Origin: Mycobacterium sp. SMC-8
Lineage (GTDB): Bacteria; Actinomycetota; Actinomycetes; Mycobacteriales; Mycobacteriaceae
DNA: 64,000 nucleotides
Reading direction: 5' to 3'
NCBI RefSeq assembly: GCF_025263565.1
Contig: NZ_CP079865.1
Span: 992,001-1,056,000, forward strand
Program-made: the position numbers and the translations under genes
The notes under the pieces: generated by a model
What the model was told of the DNA's origin: nothing
Database searches by the model: none
The model's input: only the letters and a program-made list of their open reading frames with translations
Shown: in pieces, positions 48,042 to 58,937 of the stretch
Layout: each line of letters begins with the position of its first letter
Position numbering within the stretch: the first letter of the stretch is position 1

Positions 48042-49393
48042 TGAGCCACAGTCCTGACGACCGCGCGCGGCTCGGCCTGCGTGAATCGGCCACCTTCGAC
48101 CGAGCCACCATCGCGGCCATCCAACGAGCCGCCGACACCGGCATCTACGACATCCGCGGCTGGGGCGCCAAGCGCCCGCTTCCTCACTTCGACGACCTGC
48201 TGTTCCTCGGCGCGTCGATGTCGCGGTACCCGCTGGAGGGTTACCGGGAACGCTGCTCCACCGATGTGGTGCTGGGCGACCGGTTCGCCAAACACCCTCT
48301 GCACCTGGATATCCCGGTCACCATCGCGGGCATGAGCTTCGGCGCGCTGTCGGGTCCGGCCAAGGAGGCCCTCGGTCGCGGCGCCAGCGAGGCCGGTACG
48401 TCCACCACCACCGGTGACGGCGGGATGACCCCGGAGGAACGTGGCCAGAGCAAGTACCTCGTGTACCAGTACCTGCCGTCGCGGTACGGGATGAACCCCG
48501 ACGACCTGCGGAAGGCCGACGCCATCGAGATCGTGCTGGGCCAGGGTGCCAAACCGGGCGGCGGCGGGATGCTCCTCGGGCAGAAGATCTCCGAGCGCGT
48601 CGCCGGTATGCGCACGCTGCCTCAGAGCATCGACCAGCGTTCGGCGTGCCGTCATCCGGACTGGACCGGTCCCGACGACCTGACCATCAAGGTCAACGAG
48701 CTACGGGAGATCACCGACTGGGAGAAGCCGATCTATGTCAAGGTCGGCGCCACCCGCACGTACTACGACGTCAAGCTCGCGGTACACGCCGGTGCCGACG
48801 TGGTGGTGGTCGACGGTATGCAGGGTGGCACCGCCGCCACCCAGGAGGTGTTCATCGAGCACGTCGGGATCCCGACGCTGGCGGCGATCCCGCAGGCCGT
48901 GCAGGCGCTGCAGGAACTCGGGGTGCACCGCCGACCCGACGGTGTGCAGCTGATCGTCTCCGGCGGCATCCGCAACGGCGCGGACGTCGCCAAGGCGCTG
49001 GCGCTGGGCGCCGACGCCGTGGCGATCGGCACCGCGGCGCTGATCGCGCTGGGCGACAACCATCCGCGCTACGCCGCCGAGTACGAGAAGCTCGGCAGCG
49101 CAGCGGGTTTCTTCGACGACTTCCAGGACGGCAGGGACCCGGCGGGCATCAGCACCCAGGACCCCGAGCTCGCGGCCCGCTTCGATCCGATCGAGGGCGG
49201 GCGCCGGCTGGCCAACTATCTGCGGGTACTGACCATGGAGGCCCAGACCATCGCCCGGGCCTGCGGCAAGTCCCACGTGTGCCACCTTGAGCCCGACGAT
49301 CTGGTCGCGGTCAGCATCGAGGCTGCGGCGATGGCCCGGATCCCGCTGGCCGGCACCGATTGGATTCCCGGTCGCAACGGAGGAGCCTGGTGA
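48041..49393 (+). CDS. glxD: FMN-binding glutamate synthase-like subunit (GlxD/MgsC)
   Basis: 450 aa. Glutamate synthase TIM-barrel: VTIAGMSFGALSGPAKEALG, STTTGDGGM, GAKPGGGGMLLG, KVGATRTYYDVKLAV, GADVVVVDGMQGGTAATQ and VSGGIRNGADVAKALALGADAV bind FMN and glutamate/2-oxoglutarate. Cys near 404 and 410 (ARACGKSHVC) may bind an Fe-S centre. With GlxB and GlxC it forms an N-methylglutamate-synthase-like complex. Confidence 0.9.
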   Translation: MSHSPDDRARLGLRESATFDRATIAAIQRAADTGIYDIRGWGAKRPLPHFDDLLFLGASMSRYPLEGYRERCSTDVVLGDRFAKHPLHLDIPVTIAGMSFGALSGPAKEALGRGASEAGTSTTTGDGGMTPEERGQSKYLVYQYLPSRYGMNPDDLRKADAIEIVLGQGAKPGGGGMLLGQKISERVAGMRTLPQSIDQRSACRHPDWTGPDDLTIKVNELREITDWEKPIYVKVGATRTYYDVKLAVHAGADVVVVDGMQGGTAATQEVFIEHVGIPTLAAIPQAVQALQELGVHRRPDGVQLIVSGGIRNGADVAKALALGADAVAIGTAALIALGDNHPRYAAEYEKLGSAAGFFDDFQDGRDPAGISTQDPELAARFDPIEGGRRLANYLRVLTMEAQTIARACGKSHVCHLEPDDLVAVSIEAAAMARIPLAGTDWIPGRNGGAW

Positions 49394-50595
49394 GCGAGAC
49401 AGCCGACGTCGTCATCGTCGGTGGCGGCCTGGAGGGCACCGCGGCCGCGTGGGCGCTGAGCCGCCGCGGTGTCACCGATGTCGTTGTCGCCGAACGCAAC
49501 ACCGTCGCGTCCGGGATGACGGGCAAGTCCAGCGGCATCATCCGGTGCCACTACGGCGTGAGCTCGCTGGCCGCGATGGCCGCCGACGGGCTCGAGGTGT
49601 TCGAGAAAGCCGAGGAGATGTTCGGCAGCGACATCGGCTTCCGCCAGACCGGCTACGTGGTCGGGGTCGCGGACCAGAACGTGGAGTCGATGCGCAAAAG
49701 CCTTGCCGCGCAACGCGCCGTTGGGGTCGAGACCGAGGAGATCGACAAGGACGAGGTGGCGAAACTGTGGCCGTTCGCGGACCTGACGCCGTTTGCCGCG
49801 TTTGGCTGGGAGGCCCGCGGCGGCTACGGCGACGCCTATCAGACCGCGCAGGCGTTTTCGACGTCGGCGCGCGCGGCCGGGGTGCGGGTGCGACAGCACA
49901 CCCCGGTGACCGAACTGCTCACCCAGGGTGAGCGGGTCACCGGTGTCCGGACCGCCGACGGCAGGCAGATCTCGGCGGGCGCCGTCGTCGTCGCCACCGG
50001 CGCGTGGACCCGGCCGTTCCTGGCGCCCTACGGCATCGACGTCCCGATCCGCGTGATCCGGGAGCAGATCGTGATGATCGACCCCGGCATCGAGGAAACG
50101 GCGGTCAGGCGGCTGCCCGTCTTCTCCGATCTGGTGTCACTGCAGTACGTGCGCCCGGAGGTCGGCGGGGAGATCCTGTTCGGCAACAGCGACCTGCCCG
50201 GCTATGACGCGATCGAGCCGGCAGACCCCGACGACCACCTCAACCGGGCTACCGACGACTTCGTCGACATCACCGTCGACAAGGTCGGCACGCGCTTTCC
50301 CGGCTTCCCCGACGCCGCGATCTCGGGTAGCTATGCCGGCTGCTACGACGTCACCCCGGACTGGAACCCGATCATCTCCACCGGGCCGCTCGATGGGCTC
50401 GTCATCGCGGCCGGGTTCAGCGGGCACGGCTTCAAGATCGCGCCTGCGGTCGGCCGGCTGGTCGCCGATCTCGTCGTCGACGGCCACAGCAGCGACTCCC
50501 GCATCCCCGCGTCGGACTTCCGGCTGTCCCGGTTCGCCGAGGGCGATCTGCTCAAGACCCCCTACCCGTACGTCGGCGCCGGGCAGATGCGCTAG
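49390..50595 (+). CDS. FAD-dependent oxidoreductase, DAO/sarcosine oxidase beta-like
   Basis: 401 aa from GTG 49390, overlapping the glxD stop (GTGA). Dinucleotide-binding DVVIVGGGLEGTAAAW near residues 6-21; the C-terminal GFSGHGFKIAPAVGRLVADL is the second FAD signature. It resembles monomeric DAO proteins rather than the four-subunit NMG dehydrogenase (MgdABCD). It probably oxidises an N-substituted amino acid made by GlxBCD. Specificity unknown. Confidence 0.85.
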   Translation: MSETADVVIVGGGLEGTAAAWALSRRGVTDVVVAERNTVASGMTGKSSGIIRCHYGVSSLAAMAADGLEVFEKAEEMFGSDIGFRQTGYVVGVADQNVESMRKSLAAQRAVGVETEEIDKDEVAKLWPFADLTPFAAFGWEARGGYGDAYQTAQAFSTSARAAGVRVRQHTPVTELLTQGERVTGVRTADGRQISAGAVVVATGAWTRPFLAPYGIDVPIRVIREQIVMIDPGIEETAVRRLPVFSDLVSLQYVRPEVGGEILFGNSDLPGYDAIEPADPDDHLNRATDDFVDITVDKVGTRFPGFPDAAISGSYAGCYDVTPDWNPIISTGPLDGLVIAAGFSGHGFKIAPAVGRLVADLVVDGHSSDSRIPASDFRLSRFAEGDLLKTPYPYVGAGQMR

Positions 50596-50604
50596 ACAGA
50601 GATC

Positions 50605-51273
50605 GTGGCCCTCCCCGAAGATCCGGCCGATCCCGGCCCGCTGCTGCGCAACACCTCCGGCACGGCCCGGGACCGCGATCCCGCCGCGCCGGTGGAGGAG
50701 CTGGAGATCGAGGCCGCGATCGGGCGCAACGTGCGCCTGCTGCGGCTGCAGCAGGGGCTGACCGTCGCCGAGACCGCGGCCCGGGTGGGCATCTCCAAGG
50801 CCATGATGAGCAAGATCGAGAACGCCCAGACCTCCTGCAGCCTGTCCACCCTCGCACTGCTCGCCAAAGGCTTCGACGTGCCGGTGACCAGCCTGTTCCG
50901 GGGCGCCGACGTGGAGCGGCCGGCCGCGTTCGTCAAGGCAGGCACCGGGGCGCGCATCGTGCGCGAGGGCACCCGCGAGGGCCACGAGTACCAGCTGCTC
51001 GGGTCGCTGCGCGGCGAGCACAAACGGCTGGAGTGCCTCGAGGTCACGCTGTCGGAGAAGAGCCAGACCTACCCGCTGTTCCAGCATCCCGGCACCGAGT
51101 TCATCTACATGCTCGAAGGTGTCATGGACTACAGCCACAGCCGCTCGGTGTACCGCCTGCACCCCGGGGACTCGCTGCAGATCGACGGCGAGGGTGCGCA
51201 CGGCCCCGTCGACCTCGTCGAGGTGCCGATCCGCTTCCTGTCGGTGATCGCGTTCCCTGACGCGCAGGTGTGA
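50605..51273 (+). CDS. XRE-family regulator with C-terminal cupin domain
   Basis: 222 aa from GTG 50605, 9 nt after the oxidoreductase stop. HTH about 35-90 (VGISKAMMSKIENAQTSCSL), cupin about 130-215 (FQHPGTEFIYMLEGVMDYS, YRLHPGDSLQIDGEGAHGP). Such fused regulators often sense polyamines or amino-acid catabolites. Likely local regulator of amtB-glnT-glxBCD. Confidence 0.9.
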   Translation: MALPEDPADPGPLLRNTSGTARDRDPAAPVEELEIEAAIGRNVRLLRLQQGLTVAETAARVGISKAMMSKIENAQTSCSLSTLALLAKGFDVPVTSLFRGADVERPAAFVKAGTGARIVREGTREGHEYQLLGSLRGEHKRLECLEVTLSEKSQTYPLFQHPGTEFIYMLEGVMDYSHSRSVYRLHPGDSLQIDGEGAHGPVDLVEVPIRFLSVIAFPDAQV

Positions 51274-51307
51274 GCCGCGCGGGTTTTGGCCCGCGGAGGT
51301 CGCGGAG

Positions 51308-51313
51308 TACAGT
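51308..51313 (+). promoter_or_regulatory. -10 box of leuA leader
   Basis: TACAGT lies 7 nt before GTG 51321 of the leader peptide. Confidence 0.5.
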
Positions 51314-51320
51314 GGCTCGC

Positions 51321-51346
51321 GTGCAGCGGGTGCTCCTTCTCGGACG

Positions 51347-51362
<16 letters not shown>
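51321..51362 (+). CDS. leuL: leuA leader peptide (leucine codons)
   Basis: 13 aa, MQRVLLLGRRDGV from a GTG start with three consecutive Leu codons (CTC CTT CTC) after a Val. It begins 7 nt behind a TANNNT box, so it would be leaderless. Its stop lies at the start of paired segments 51347-51385 and 75 nt before leuA. Such leaders are expected to sense Leu-tRNA charging. Not supported by homology search here. Confidence 0.7.
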
Positions 51363-53258
<1,896 letters not shown>

Positions 53259-53284
53259 CGCGCGTTTACACAGTGTCATGTGAT

Positions 53285-53306
53285 CACACCGTCTGTTGAC
53301 GGTGTG
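53285..53306. terminator. 9-bp hairpin after leuA
   Basis: cacaccgtc-tgtt-gacggtgtg, 26 nt after the leuA stop; no U-tract. Confidence 0.5.
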
Positions 53307-53344
53307 CACAGGTTGACCGAGCGCTTTCCGCTGCAGACTCATAA

Positions 53345-53373
53345 GCCACACCGCCCGATCCCGGGCGTGTGGC
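53345..53373 (+). promoter_or_regulatory. 12-bp hairpin just before gdh ribosome-binding site
   Basis: gccacac(c)gcccg pairs with cgggcgtgtggc, one bulged C. It ends 7 nt before AGGAGGA (53381-53387), so it may affect gdh translation. Confidence 0.45.
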
Positions 53374-53391
53374 CTGAGTCAGGAGGAAGCG

Positions 53392-56300
53392 GTGTCATCC
53401 CCAGTTTCGTTCTTCAGCGTCGAAGGGCTGAACTCGTTGGCAGGTGTCGAGATCGTCGTGGGTGTGCACCGCGACGATCCCGTTCGGCCCGGGTCCCACA
53501 GTCCACTGCGGTTCGTGCTGGCGTCGGCTCAGCCGGTGCCGCTGCGGCGGATGCTGCCCGCGTTGCAGAGCATGGACCTCGAGGTCATCAACGAACACAC
53601 CACCACCTGGTCGCGCGAGGACGGGTCCCCGTGCCATCTTTATGAGCTCTTCCTCGACCCCTACACCGCTGGGGCACAAGGATTTGCGCGTAACTGGGCG
53701 CAGGCCGACGCACGGATCTGCGAGACGTTCCGCGCCATCTGGTCCGGCCGCATCGAGGCCGACCGGTTCAACGCGCTGATCCCCGCTGCCGGGCTGGACT
53801 GGAAACAGGTCGCAGTGCTGCGCAGCTACAGCCGCTATCTGCGCCAGCTCCCGCTGCCCTACGGCCAGAGCCGGATTCAGCAGGTGTTGCTCGACAATCC
53901 CGGCGCCACCATGGCTCTGGTGGCGCTGTTCGAGGCCCGCTTCGGCGCGGGCGCCGGCCGCAGCGCCGCACGGGCTGCCGGTATCGCGGCGGCCGATGAG
54001 CGGCTCACCACCGAGATCGACCGGCTGCTGCATATCGATGCGGATCGCATCCTGCGCGCGTACCGCAACCTCGTGAACTCGACGTTGCGGACCAACGCGT
54101 TCGCCCCCGAGACGCTGGGCCCGTCCGCCCCGTATCTCGTGCACAAGTTCGATGCACCGCAGATCCTCGAGCTGCCCCATCCGCGGCCGCTGTCCGAGAT
54201 CTTCGTCTACTCACCGGAGTTCGAGGGGCTGCACCTGCGCTACGGGCTCGTCGCACGGGGCGGGCTGCGCTGGTCTGACCGGCACGACGACTACCGCACC
54301 GAGGTCCTGGGACTGGTCAAGGCGCAGGCGGTCAAGAACGCGATGATCGTGCCGGCCGGCGCCAAAGGCGTTTTCGTCGTGAAGTCGCCGTCGCCTTCAC
54401 CGACCGACGGGATGCGCTCCTACAAGCAATTCGTGTCGGGCCTGCTCGACGTCGTCGACAACGCCGCAACCGACGGCGCTGCCCCACCGGAAGGGATCGT
54501 GTGCCACGACGGTGCGGACCCGTATCTCGTCGTGGCGGCCGACAAGGGAACGGCGAGCTTCTCCGACCTGGCCAACGGGGTCGCGCTGACCCGCGGCTAC
54601 TGGCTGGGCGACGCGTTCGCCTCGGGAGGCTCGGCAGGGTACGACCACAAGGCCATGGCGATCACCGCCCGGGGCGCCTGGGTCAGCGGCGACAGCCACC
54701 TGGAAGAGCTCGGGATCGATTCCACCACAGATGAATTCCGTGTGGTGGGCGTCGGAGACATGAGCGGCGACGTGTTCGGCAACGGCATGTTGCTGCGGCG
54801 CGGAACCAGACTGGTCGCCGCATTCGACCACCGTCACATCTTCGTCGACCCCGATCCGTCCGGTGATCCCGCTCATCGCGAGCGTCAGCGTCTCTTCGCG
54901 CTGCCGCGGTCGTCCTGGGACGACTATGACCGTGCGTTGATCAGTGCCGGCGGGGGCGTGTGGCCGCGCACCGCCAAGACGATCCCGGTCTCGGCGCAGA
55001 TGCGCCTGGCTCTGGGGATCGCGGACACCGTGTCCCGGCTGACACCGAACGAGTTGATCGGCGCCATCCTGCGCGCGCCGGTCGACCTGCTGTTCAACGG
55101 CGGTATCGGCACCTACATCAAGGCCTCCGACGAGCAGCACGGCGACGTCGGCGACAAGGTCAACGACGGCCTTCGCGTGGACGCCCGCGAGGTGCGCGCC
55201 CGGATCATCGTCGAGGGCGGCAATCTCGGTGTGTCCCCGCGCGGTCGGATCGAGTTCGCCCGTCACGGCGGATCCATCAACACCGACGCCATCGACAACG
55301 CGGCCGGTGTGGACTGCTCCGACCATGAGGTCAACCTGAAGATCCTGCTGGCCGGCCGGTATCCGGACGCGACCCGCAACGCGCTGCTCGCCGACATGAC
55401 CGACGAGGTCGCCGCGCACGTGCTGGCCAACAACCGCGCGCACAACCGGCTGCTGCGCGACGCCCGATTCAACGCGGCCCAGATGGTCTCGGTGCACGCG
55501 CGCATGACCACCGCGCTGGAGCGCGAGCGTGGGCTGCACCGCGAGCGCGAACATCTGCCCGGCGCAGCCGAGTTCGCCGAGCTGGCGAAATCCGGAGAAG
55601 GATTGACCCGGCCTGCGCTGGCGACCTTGATGGCGCACACAAAGCTCGCGCTCAAGGCCGACCTGCTGGAGTCCGAGAGCTTCGACGACCCGTACTTCAC
55701 CGCCGCGCTGCACCGGTACTTTCCCGCGATGTTGCGGCGGCGGCTGGGCCCGCAGCTCACCGAGCATCCGCTGCGGCGGGAGATCATCGCGACGTCGGTG
55801 AGCAACCACGTGCTGGCGACCTCGGGGCTGACCTTCGTGTTCCGCCTTGCCGAGGAGACCGGCGCCACCACAGCCGACATCGTGCGCGCCCACGCCATCG
55901 CCTCCGAGGTGTTCGAGCTCGACGCGCTGTGGTACGACATCCATGCCGCGCGCCTGTCGCCGGCGCTGACCGACGAACTCGTCGTCGAGGGACGCCGGCT
56001 GCTGGACCGGGCATCCCGATGGTTCCTCTTCAACCGGCCGCAGCCGCTGTCGATCGAGGACGAAGTGGCCCGGTTCCAGGCCGCGGCGACGCTGCGCGGC
56101 AAGCTGAGTGAGATGCTGCGCGGCAGTGAGCTCGCGACCGCCACCGCGATCCACGATCGGTACGCCGCGCAGGGGGTGCCGACCGACATCGCCCGCAGGA
56201 TCAGCGAGTCGCTCTACGCCTACAGCCTTCTCGACATCATCGAGATGGCCTGCATGCACAACGAGGACGCGACGCGGCTGGCGCACATCTACTTCGAGCT

Positions 56301-56619
56301 GTCCGCTCATCTGGGGGTCGACCATCTGCTGCTGGCGGTGTCGGCGCTGCCGCGCGGCGACCGGTGGAACGCTTTGGCGCGGTTGGCGTTACGCGAGGAC
56401 CTGTACCGCGCGCTGCGCGAGCTGGCGCGCGACGTCCACCGTATGGTCGGCCCTCACACCGACAACGTGGACGTCATCGAGGAGTTCGAGTCCCACAACC
56501 GTGCCCGCATCGGGCGCGCACGCCGCACCCTGCACGAGTTCCTGAGCACGGAGAGTCCGGACCTGGCGGTCCTGTCGGTGGCGACCGCGCAGCTGCGCCG
56601 GCTCACCCCGAATCGCTGA
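53392..56619 (+). CDS. gdh: NAD-dependent glutamate dehydrogenase, short (about 115-kDa) class
   Basis: 1075 aa from GTG 53392 with AGGAGGA upstream. The catalytic part contains LRYGLVARGGLRWSDR, KNAMIVPAGAKGVFVVK and VGDMSGDVFGNGM, conserved in large bacterial NAD-GDHs. It lacks the ~500-aa N-terminal extension of the 1620-aa Rv2476c class, so it fits the ~1075-aa class that M. smegmatis also has (from memory). It deaminates glutamate to 2-oxoglutarate. Absent from this position in M. tuberculosis. Confidence 0.9.
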   Translation: MSSPVSFFSVEGLNSLAGVEIVVGVHRDDPVRPGSHSPLRFVLASAQPVPLRRMLPALQSMDLEVINEHTTTWSREDGSPCHLYELFLDPYTAGAQGFARNWAQADARICETFRAIWSGRIEADRFNALIPAAGLDWKQVAVLRSYSRYLRQLPLPYGQSRIQQVLLDNPGATMALVALFEARFGAGAGRSAARAAGIAAADERLTTEIDRLLHIDADRILRAYRNLVNSTLRTNAFAPETLGPSAPYLVHKFDAPQILELPHPRPLSEIFVYSPEFEGLHLRYGLVARGGLRWSDRHDDYRTEVLGLVKAQAVKNAMIVPAGAKGVFVVKSPSPSPTDGMRSYKQFVSGLLDVVDNAATDGAAPPEGIVCHDGADPYLVVAADKGTASFSDLANGVALTRGYWLGDAFASGGSAGYDHKAMAITARGAWVSGDSHLEELGIDSTTDEFRVVGVGDMSGDVFGNGMLLRRGTRLVAAFDHRHIFVDPDPSGDPAHRERQRLFALPRSSWDDYDRALISAGGGVWPRTAKTIPVSAQMRLALGIADTVSRLTPNELIGAILRAPVDLLFNGGIGTYIKASDEQHGDVGDKVNDGLRVDAREVRARIIVEGGNLGVSPRGRIEFARHGGSINTDAIDNAAGVDCSDHEVNLKILLAGRYPDATRNALLADMTDEVAAHVLANNRAHNRLLRDARFNAAQMVSVHARMTTALERERGLHREREHLPGAAEFAELAKSGEGLTRPALATLMAHTKLALKADLLESESFDDPYFTAALHRYFPAMLRRRLGPQLTEHPLRREIIATSVSNHVLATSGLTFVFRLAEETGATTADIVRAHAIASEVFELDALWYDIHAARLSPALTDELVVEGRRLLDRASRWFLFNRPQPLSIEDEVARFQAAATLRGKLSEMLRGSELATATAIHDRYAAQGVPTDIARRISESLYAYSLLDIIEMACMHNEDATRLAHIYFELSAHLGVDHLLLAVSALPRGDRWNALARLALREDLYRALRELARDVHRMVGPHTDNVDVIEEFESHNRARIGRARRTLHEFLSTESPDLAVLSVATAQLRRLTPNR

Positions 56620-56634
56620 AGCCGAGGCGCTGCG

Positions 56635-57636
56635 TCAGAACAAGGTGAACTGGTCGCCGGCCGGCGACCGCTCGGTGAACTCCTCGATCGCCGAACCGCC
56701 GATCACCGAGTCGAGGCGGTGCAGGAACTCCGCACTGCCGAGCAGCGGTACGCCGTGTTCGCCGGCCTGGTACCCCTTGCCCTGCTCCGGGGCCGGGTCG
56801 TCACAGACCACCAGCGACGTGTGCCCGTCGACGGCCTCGGTGTACCCGAGCCCGGCGTGCAGCATGCGCTCGACGAGCTCCTCGTGGGTGTGACCGACCT
56901 CGGCCGCAAGCGCCACCCGCATGCCCTGCACCAGGGGTCTGCCGGCCACGAAACGTCCCGGGTTGGCGAACGGGCACGGCATCCGCGCCGCCAGCGCCTT
57001 GAGCGGCCGGAACTCGTCGTGGGTGACCCGGCCGTTGGGCCAGGTGCGGCGCGTGACCGGATGCACCGGGAGCCACTTACGGCGCTCCTGCGCGCGCACC
57101 AGCACGGGTTTGAGGATCTGCGCCAACACCATCGCGTCGTCGAGCGCGTCGTGCGGCTTCATCTGGGTCACGCCCCAGTGCGCGGCCAGCGTCTCCAGCC
57201 GGAGGTTGTCCAGGCCGAGGTCGAGGCGCCGGGCCAGCTCGACGGTGCACATGACCGTGTCCACCGGCAGCTCCGCGCGCACCATCTCGGCTTCGGCGGC
57301 CAGAAACGAGTAGTCGAACCCGACGTTGTGGGCGACGAGCGTGCGGCCGCGCAGCACTTCGCACAGGTCACCGACGACGTCACCGAACGTCGGTTGCCCG
57401 GCCAGCATCTCGGCGGTCAGCCCGTGCACATGCGTGGGACCGGGGTCCACCCCCGGATCGAGCAGGCTGTAGAGGCTCTTCTCGACGTTGCCGTCGTCAC
57501 TGAGCGCGAGCGCCGCGACACTGACGATCCGCGCCTGGCCCGGCCGGAAACCCGAGGTCTCGACATCGACCACGGCCCAGCCGGCGCCCGCCTCGTCGGC
57601 GGGTCTGCCCCATCGACTTCCGGCGGTTGAACTCAC
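56635..57636 (-). CDS. DnaQ-like DEDDh exonuclease with C-terminal BRCT-like domain
   Basis: 333 aa from GTG 57636. Exonuclease residues D24 and E26 (VVDVETSG), D108 (NVGFDYS), H162 (KPHDALDD) and D167. The C-terminal part (about 225-310) has the LAAEVGHTHEELVERML and HTSLVVCDD spacing of a BRCT domain. Matches Rv3711c (DnaQ-type). Proofreading or repair role inferred. Converges with gdh. Confidence 0.88.
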   Translation of the reverse strand: MSSTAGSRWGRPADEAGAGWAVVDVETSGFRPGQARIVSVAALALSDDGNVEKSLYSLLDPGVDPGPTHVHGLTAEMLAGQPTFGDVVGDLCEVLRGRTLVAHNVGFDYSFLAAEAEMVRAELPVDTVMCTVELARRLDLGLDNLRLETLAAHWGVTQMKPHDALDDAMVLAQILKPVLVRAQERRKWLPVHPVTRRTWPNGRVTHDEFRPLKALAARMPCPFANPGRFVAGRPLVQGMRVALAAEVGHTHEELVERMLHAGLGYTEAVDGHTSLVVCDDPAPEQGKGYQAGEHGVPLLGSAEFLHRLDSVIGGSAIEEFTERSPAGDQFTLF

Positions 57637-57700
57637 CCTTCGAGAATGGCACGCGGCTCTGACAAGCCCCGCTCATCACCCCGCGTGTCGGCCGCTCTTC

Positions 57701-57706
57701 TAAACT
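57701..57706 (+). promoter_or_regulatory. -10 box of murT
   Basis: TAAACT lies 7 nt before the murT ATG; no ribosome-binding site. Confidence 0.5.
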
Positions 57707-57713
57707 GCCGGGA

Positions 57714-58937
57714 ATGGTCATCACCCCACGCGGTCGTGTCGCGCTGGCCGCCGGAGCAGGCGCGCGCTGGGCGTCCCGCGTCACCGGACGCGGCGCCGGC
57801 GCGATGATCGGCGGGCTGGTCGCGATGACGCTGGACAAGTCGATCCTCGGCCAACTGGGCCGGGGCCGGCGCACGGTCGTCGTCACCGGCACGAACGGCA
57901 AGTCGACGACCACGCGGATGACCGCCGCCGCGTTGGGCACGGTCGGGCCGGTGGCCACCAACGCCGAGGGCGCCAACATGGACGCCGGCCTGGTCGCCGC
58001 ACTGGCCGCTGCGCCCGACGCAGCGCTGGCCGCCCTCGAGGTCGACGAGATGCACGTCCCGCACGTCTTGGATGCAGTGCCGGCCGCGGTCACCATACTG
58101 CTCAACCTCTCGCGTGATCAGCTCGACCGGGTCGGTGAGATCAACCACATCGAGCGCACCCTGCGCGCCGGCCTGGCCCGGCATCCGTCGACGGTGGTCG
58201 TGGCCAACTGCGACGACGTGCTGATGACCTCGGCTGCCTACGACAGCCCGAACGTGGTGTGGGTGGCCGCAGGCGGTGGCTGGGCCAGCGACTCGGTCAG
58301 CTGTCCCCGCTCGGGCGAGGTCATCGTCCGCGACGGGGCGCATTGGCATTCGACCGGATGTGACTTCACGCGCCCGGACCCCGACTGGTGGTTCGACGAT
58401 ACGCACATCCACGGGCCCGACGGGCTGTCGCTGCCGATGGCGCTGACCCTGCCGGGCACCGTGAACCGCGGCAACGCAACCCAGGCCGTCGCCGCCGCCG
58501 TGACCCTCGGTGCGGATCCGGTGGCCGCGGTGTCCGCGGTGTCCGCGGTCGACGAGGTCGCGGGTCGCTACCGCACCGTGCAGGTCGGCGCGCACACCGC
58601 CCGGATCCTGCTCGCCAAGAATCCCGCCGGCTGGCAGGAGGCGCTGGCGATGGTGAACCGTGACGCGGCCGGGGTGGTGATCGCGGTCAACGGCCAGGTC
58701 CCCGACGGCGAGGACCTGTCATGGCTGTGGGACGTGCGCTTCGAGCATTTCGAGTCGGTGCCGGTGGTGGCCGCCGGCGAGCGCGGCACCGACCTCGCGG
58801 TGCGGCTCGGGTACGCGGGCGTCGAACACGCCCTGGTGCACGACACGCTGGCGGCGATCGCGTCGTGCCCGCCGGGTCACGTGGAAGTGCTGGCGAACTA
58901 CACCGCGTTCCTGCAACTGAACAGGCGTCTGCCATGA
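57714..58937 (+). CDS. murT: Lipid II isoglutaminyl synthase, MurT subunit
   Basis: 407 aa. Mur ligase ATP loop VTGTNGKSTT (57-66), then LNLSRDQLDRVGEI. A ribbon insertion lies at about 195-220, but each expected CxxC has kept a single Cys: C197-x2-S200 and S213-x2-C216. The C-terminal DUF1727 domain follows. With GatD it amidates D-Glu of lipid II. Its stop overlaps gatD (ATGA). Confidence 0.93.
   Translation: MVITPRGRVALAAGAGARWASRVTGRGAGAMIGGLVAMTLDKSILGQLGRGRRTVVVTGTNGKSTTTRMTAAALGTVGPVATNAEGANMDAGLVAALAAAPDAALAALEVDEMHVPHVLDAVPAAVTILLNLSRDQLDRVGEINHIERTLRAGLARHPSTVVVANCDDVLMTSAAYDSPNVVWVAAGGGWASDSVSCPRSGEVIVRDGAHWHSTGCDFTRPDPDWWFDDTHIHGPDGLSLPMALTLPGTVNRGNATQAVAAAVTLGADPVAAVSAVSAVDEVAGRYRTVQVGAHTARILLAKNPAGWQEALAMVNRDAAGVVIAVNGQVPDGEDLSWLWDVRFEHFESVPVVAAGERGTDLAVRLGYAGVEHALVHDTLAAIASCPPGHVEVLANYTAFLQLNRRLP

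Noticed and set aside
54397..56325. 642-codon minus-strand frame opposite gdh
   Set aside because: Shadow of gdh with no recognisable domain.
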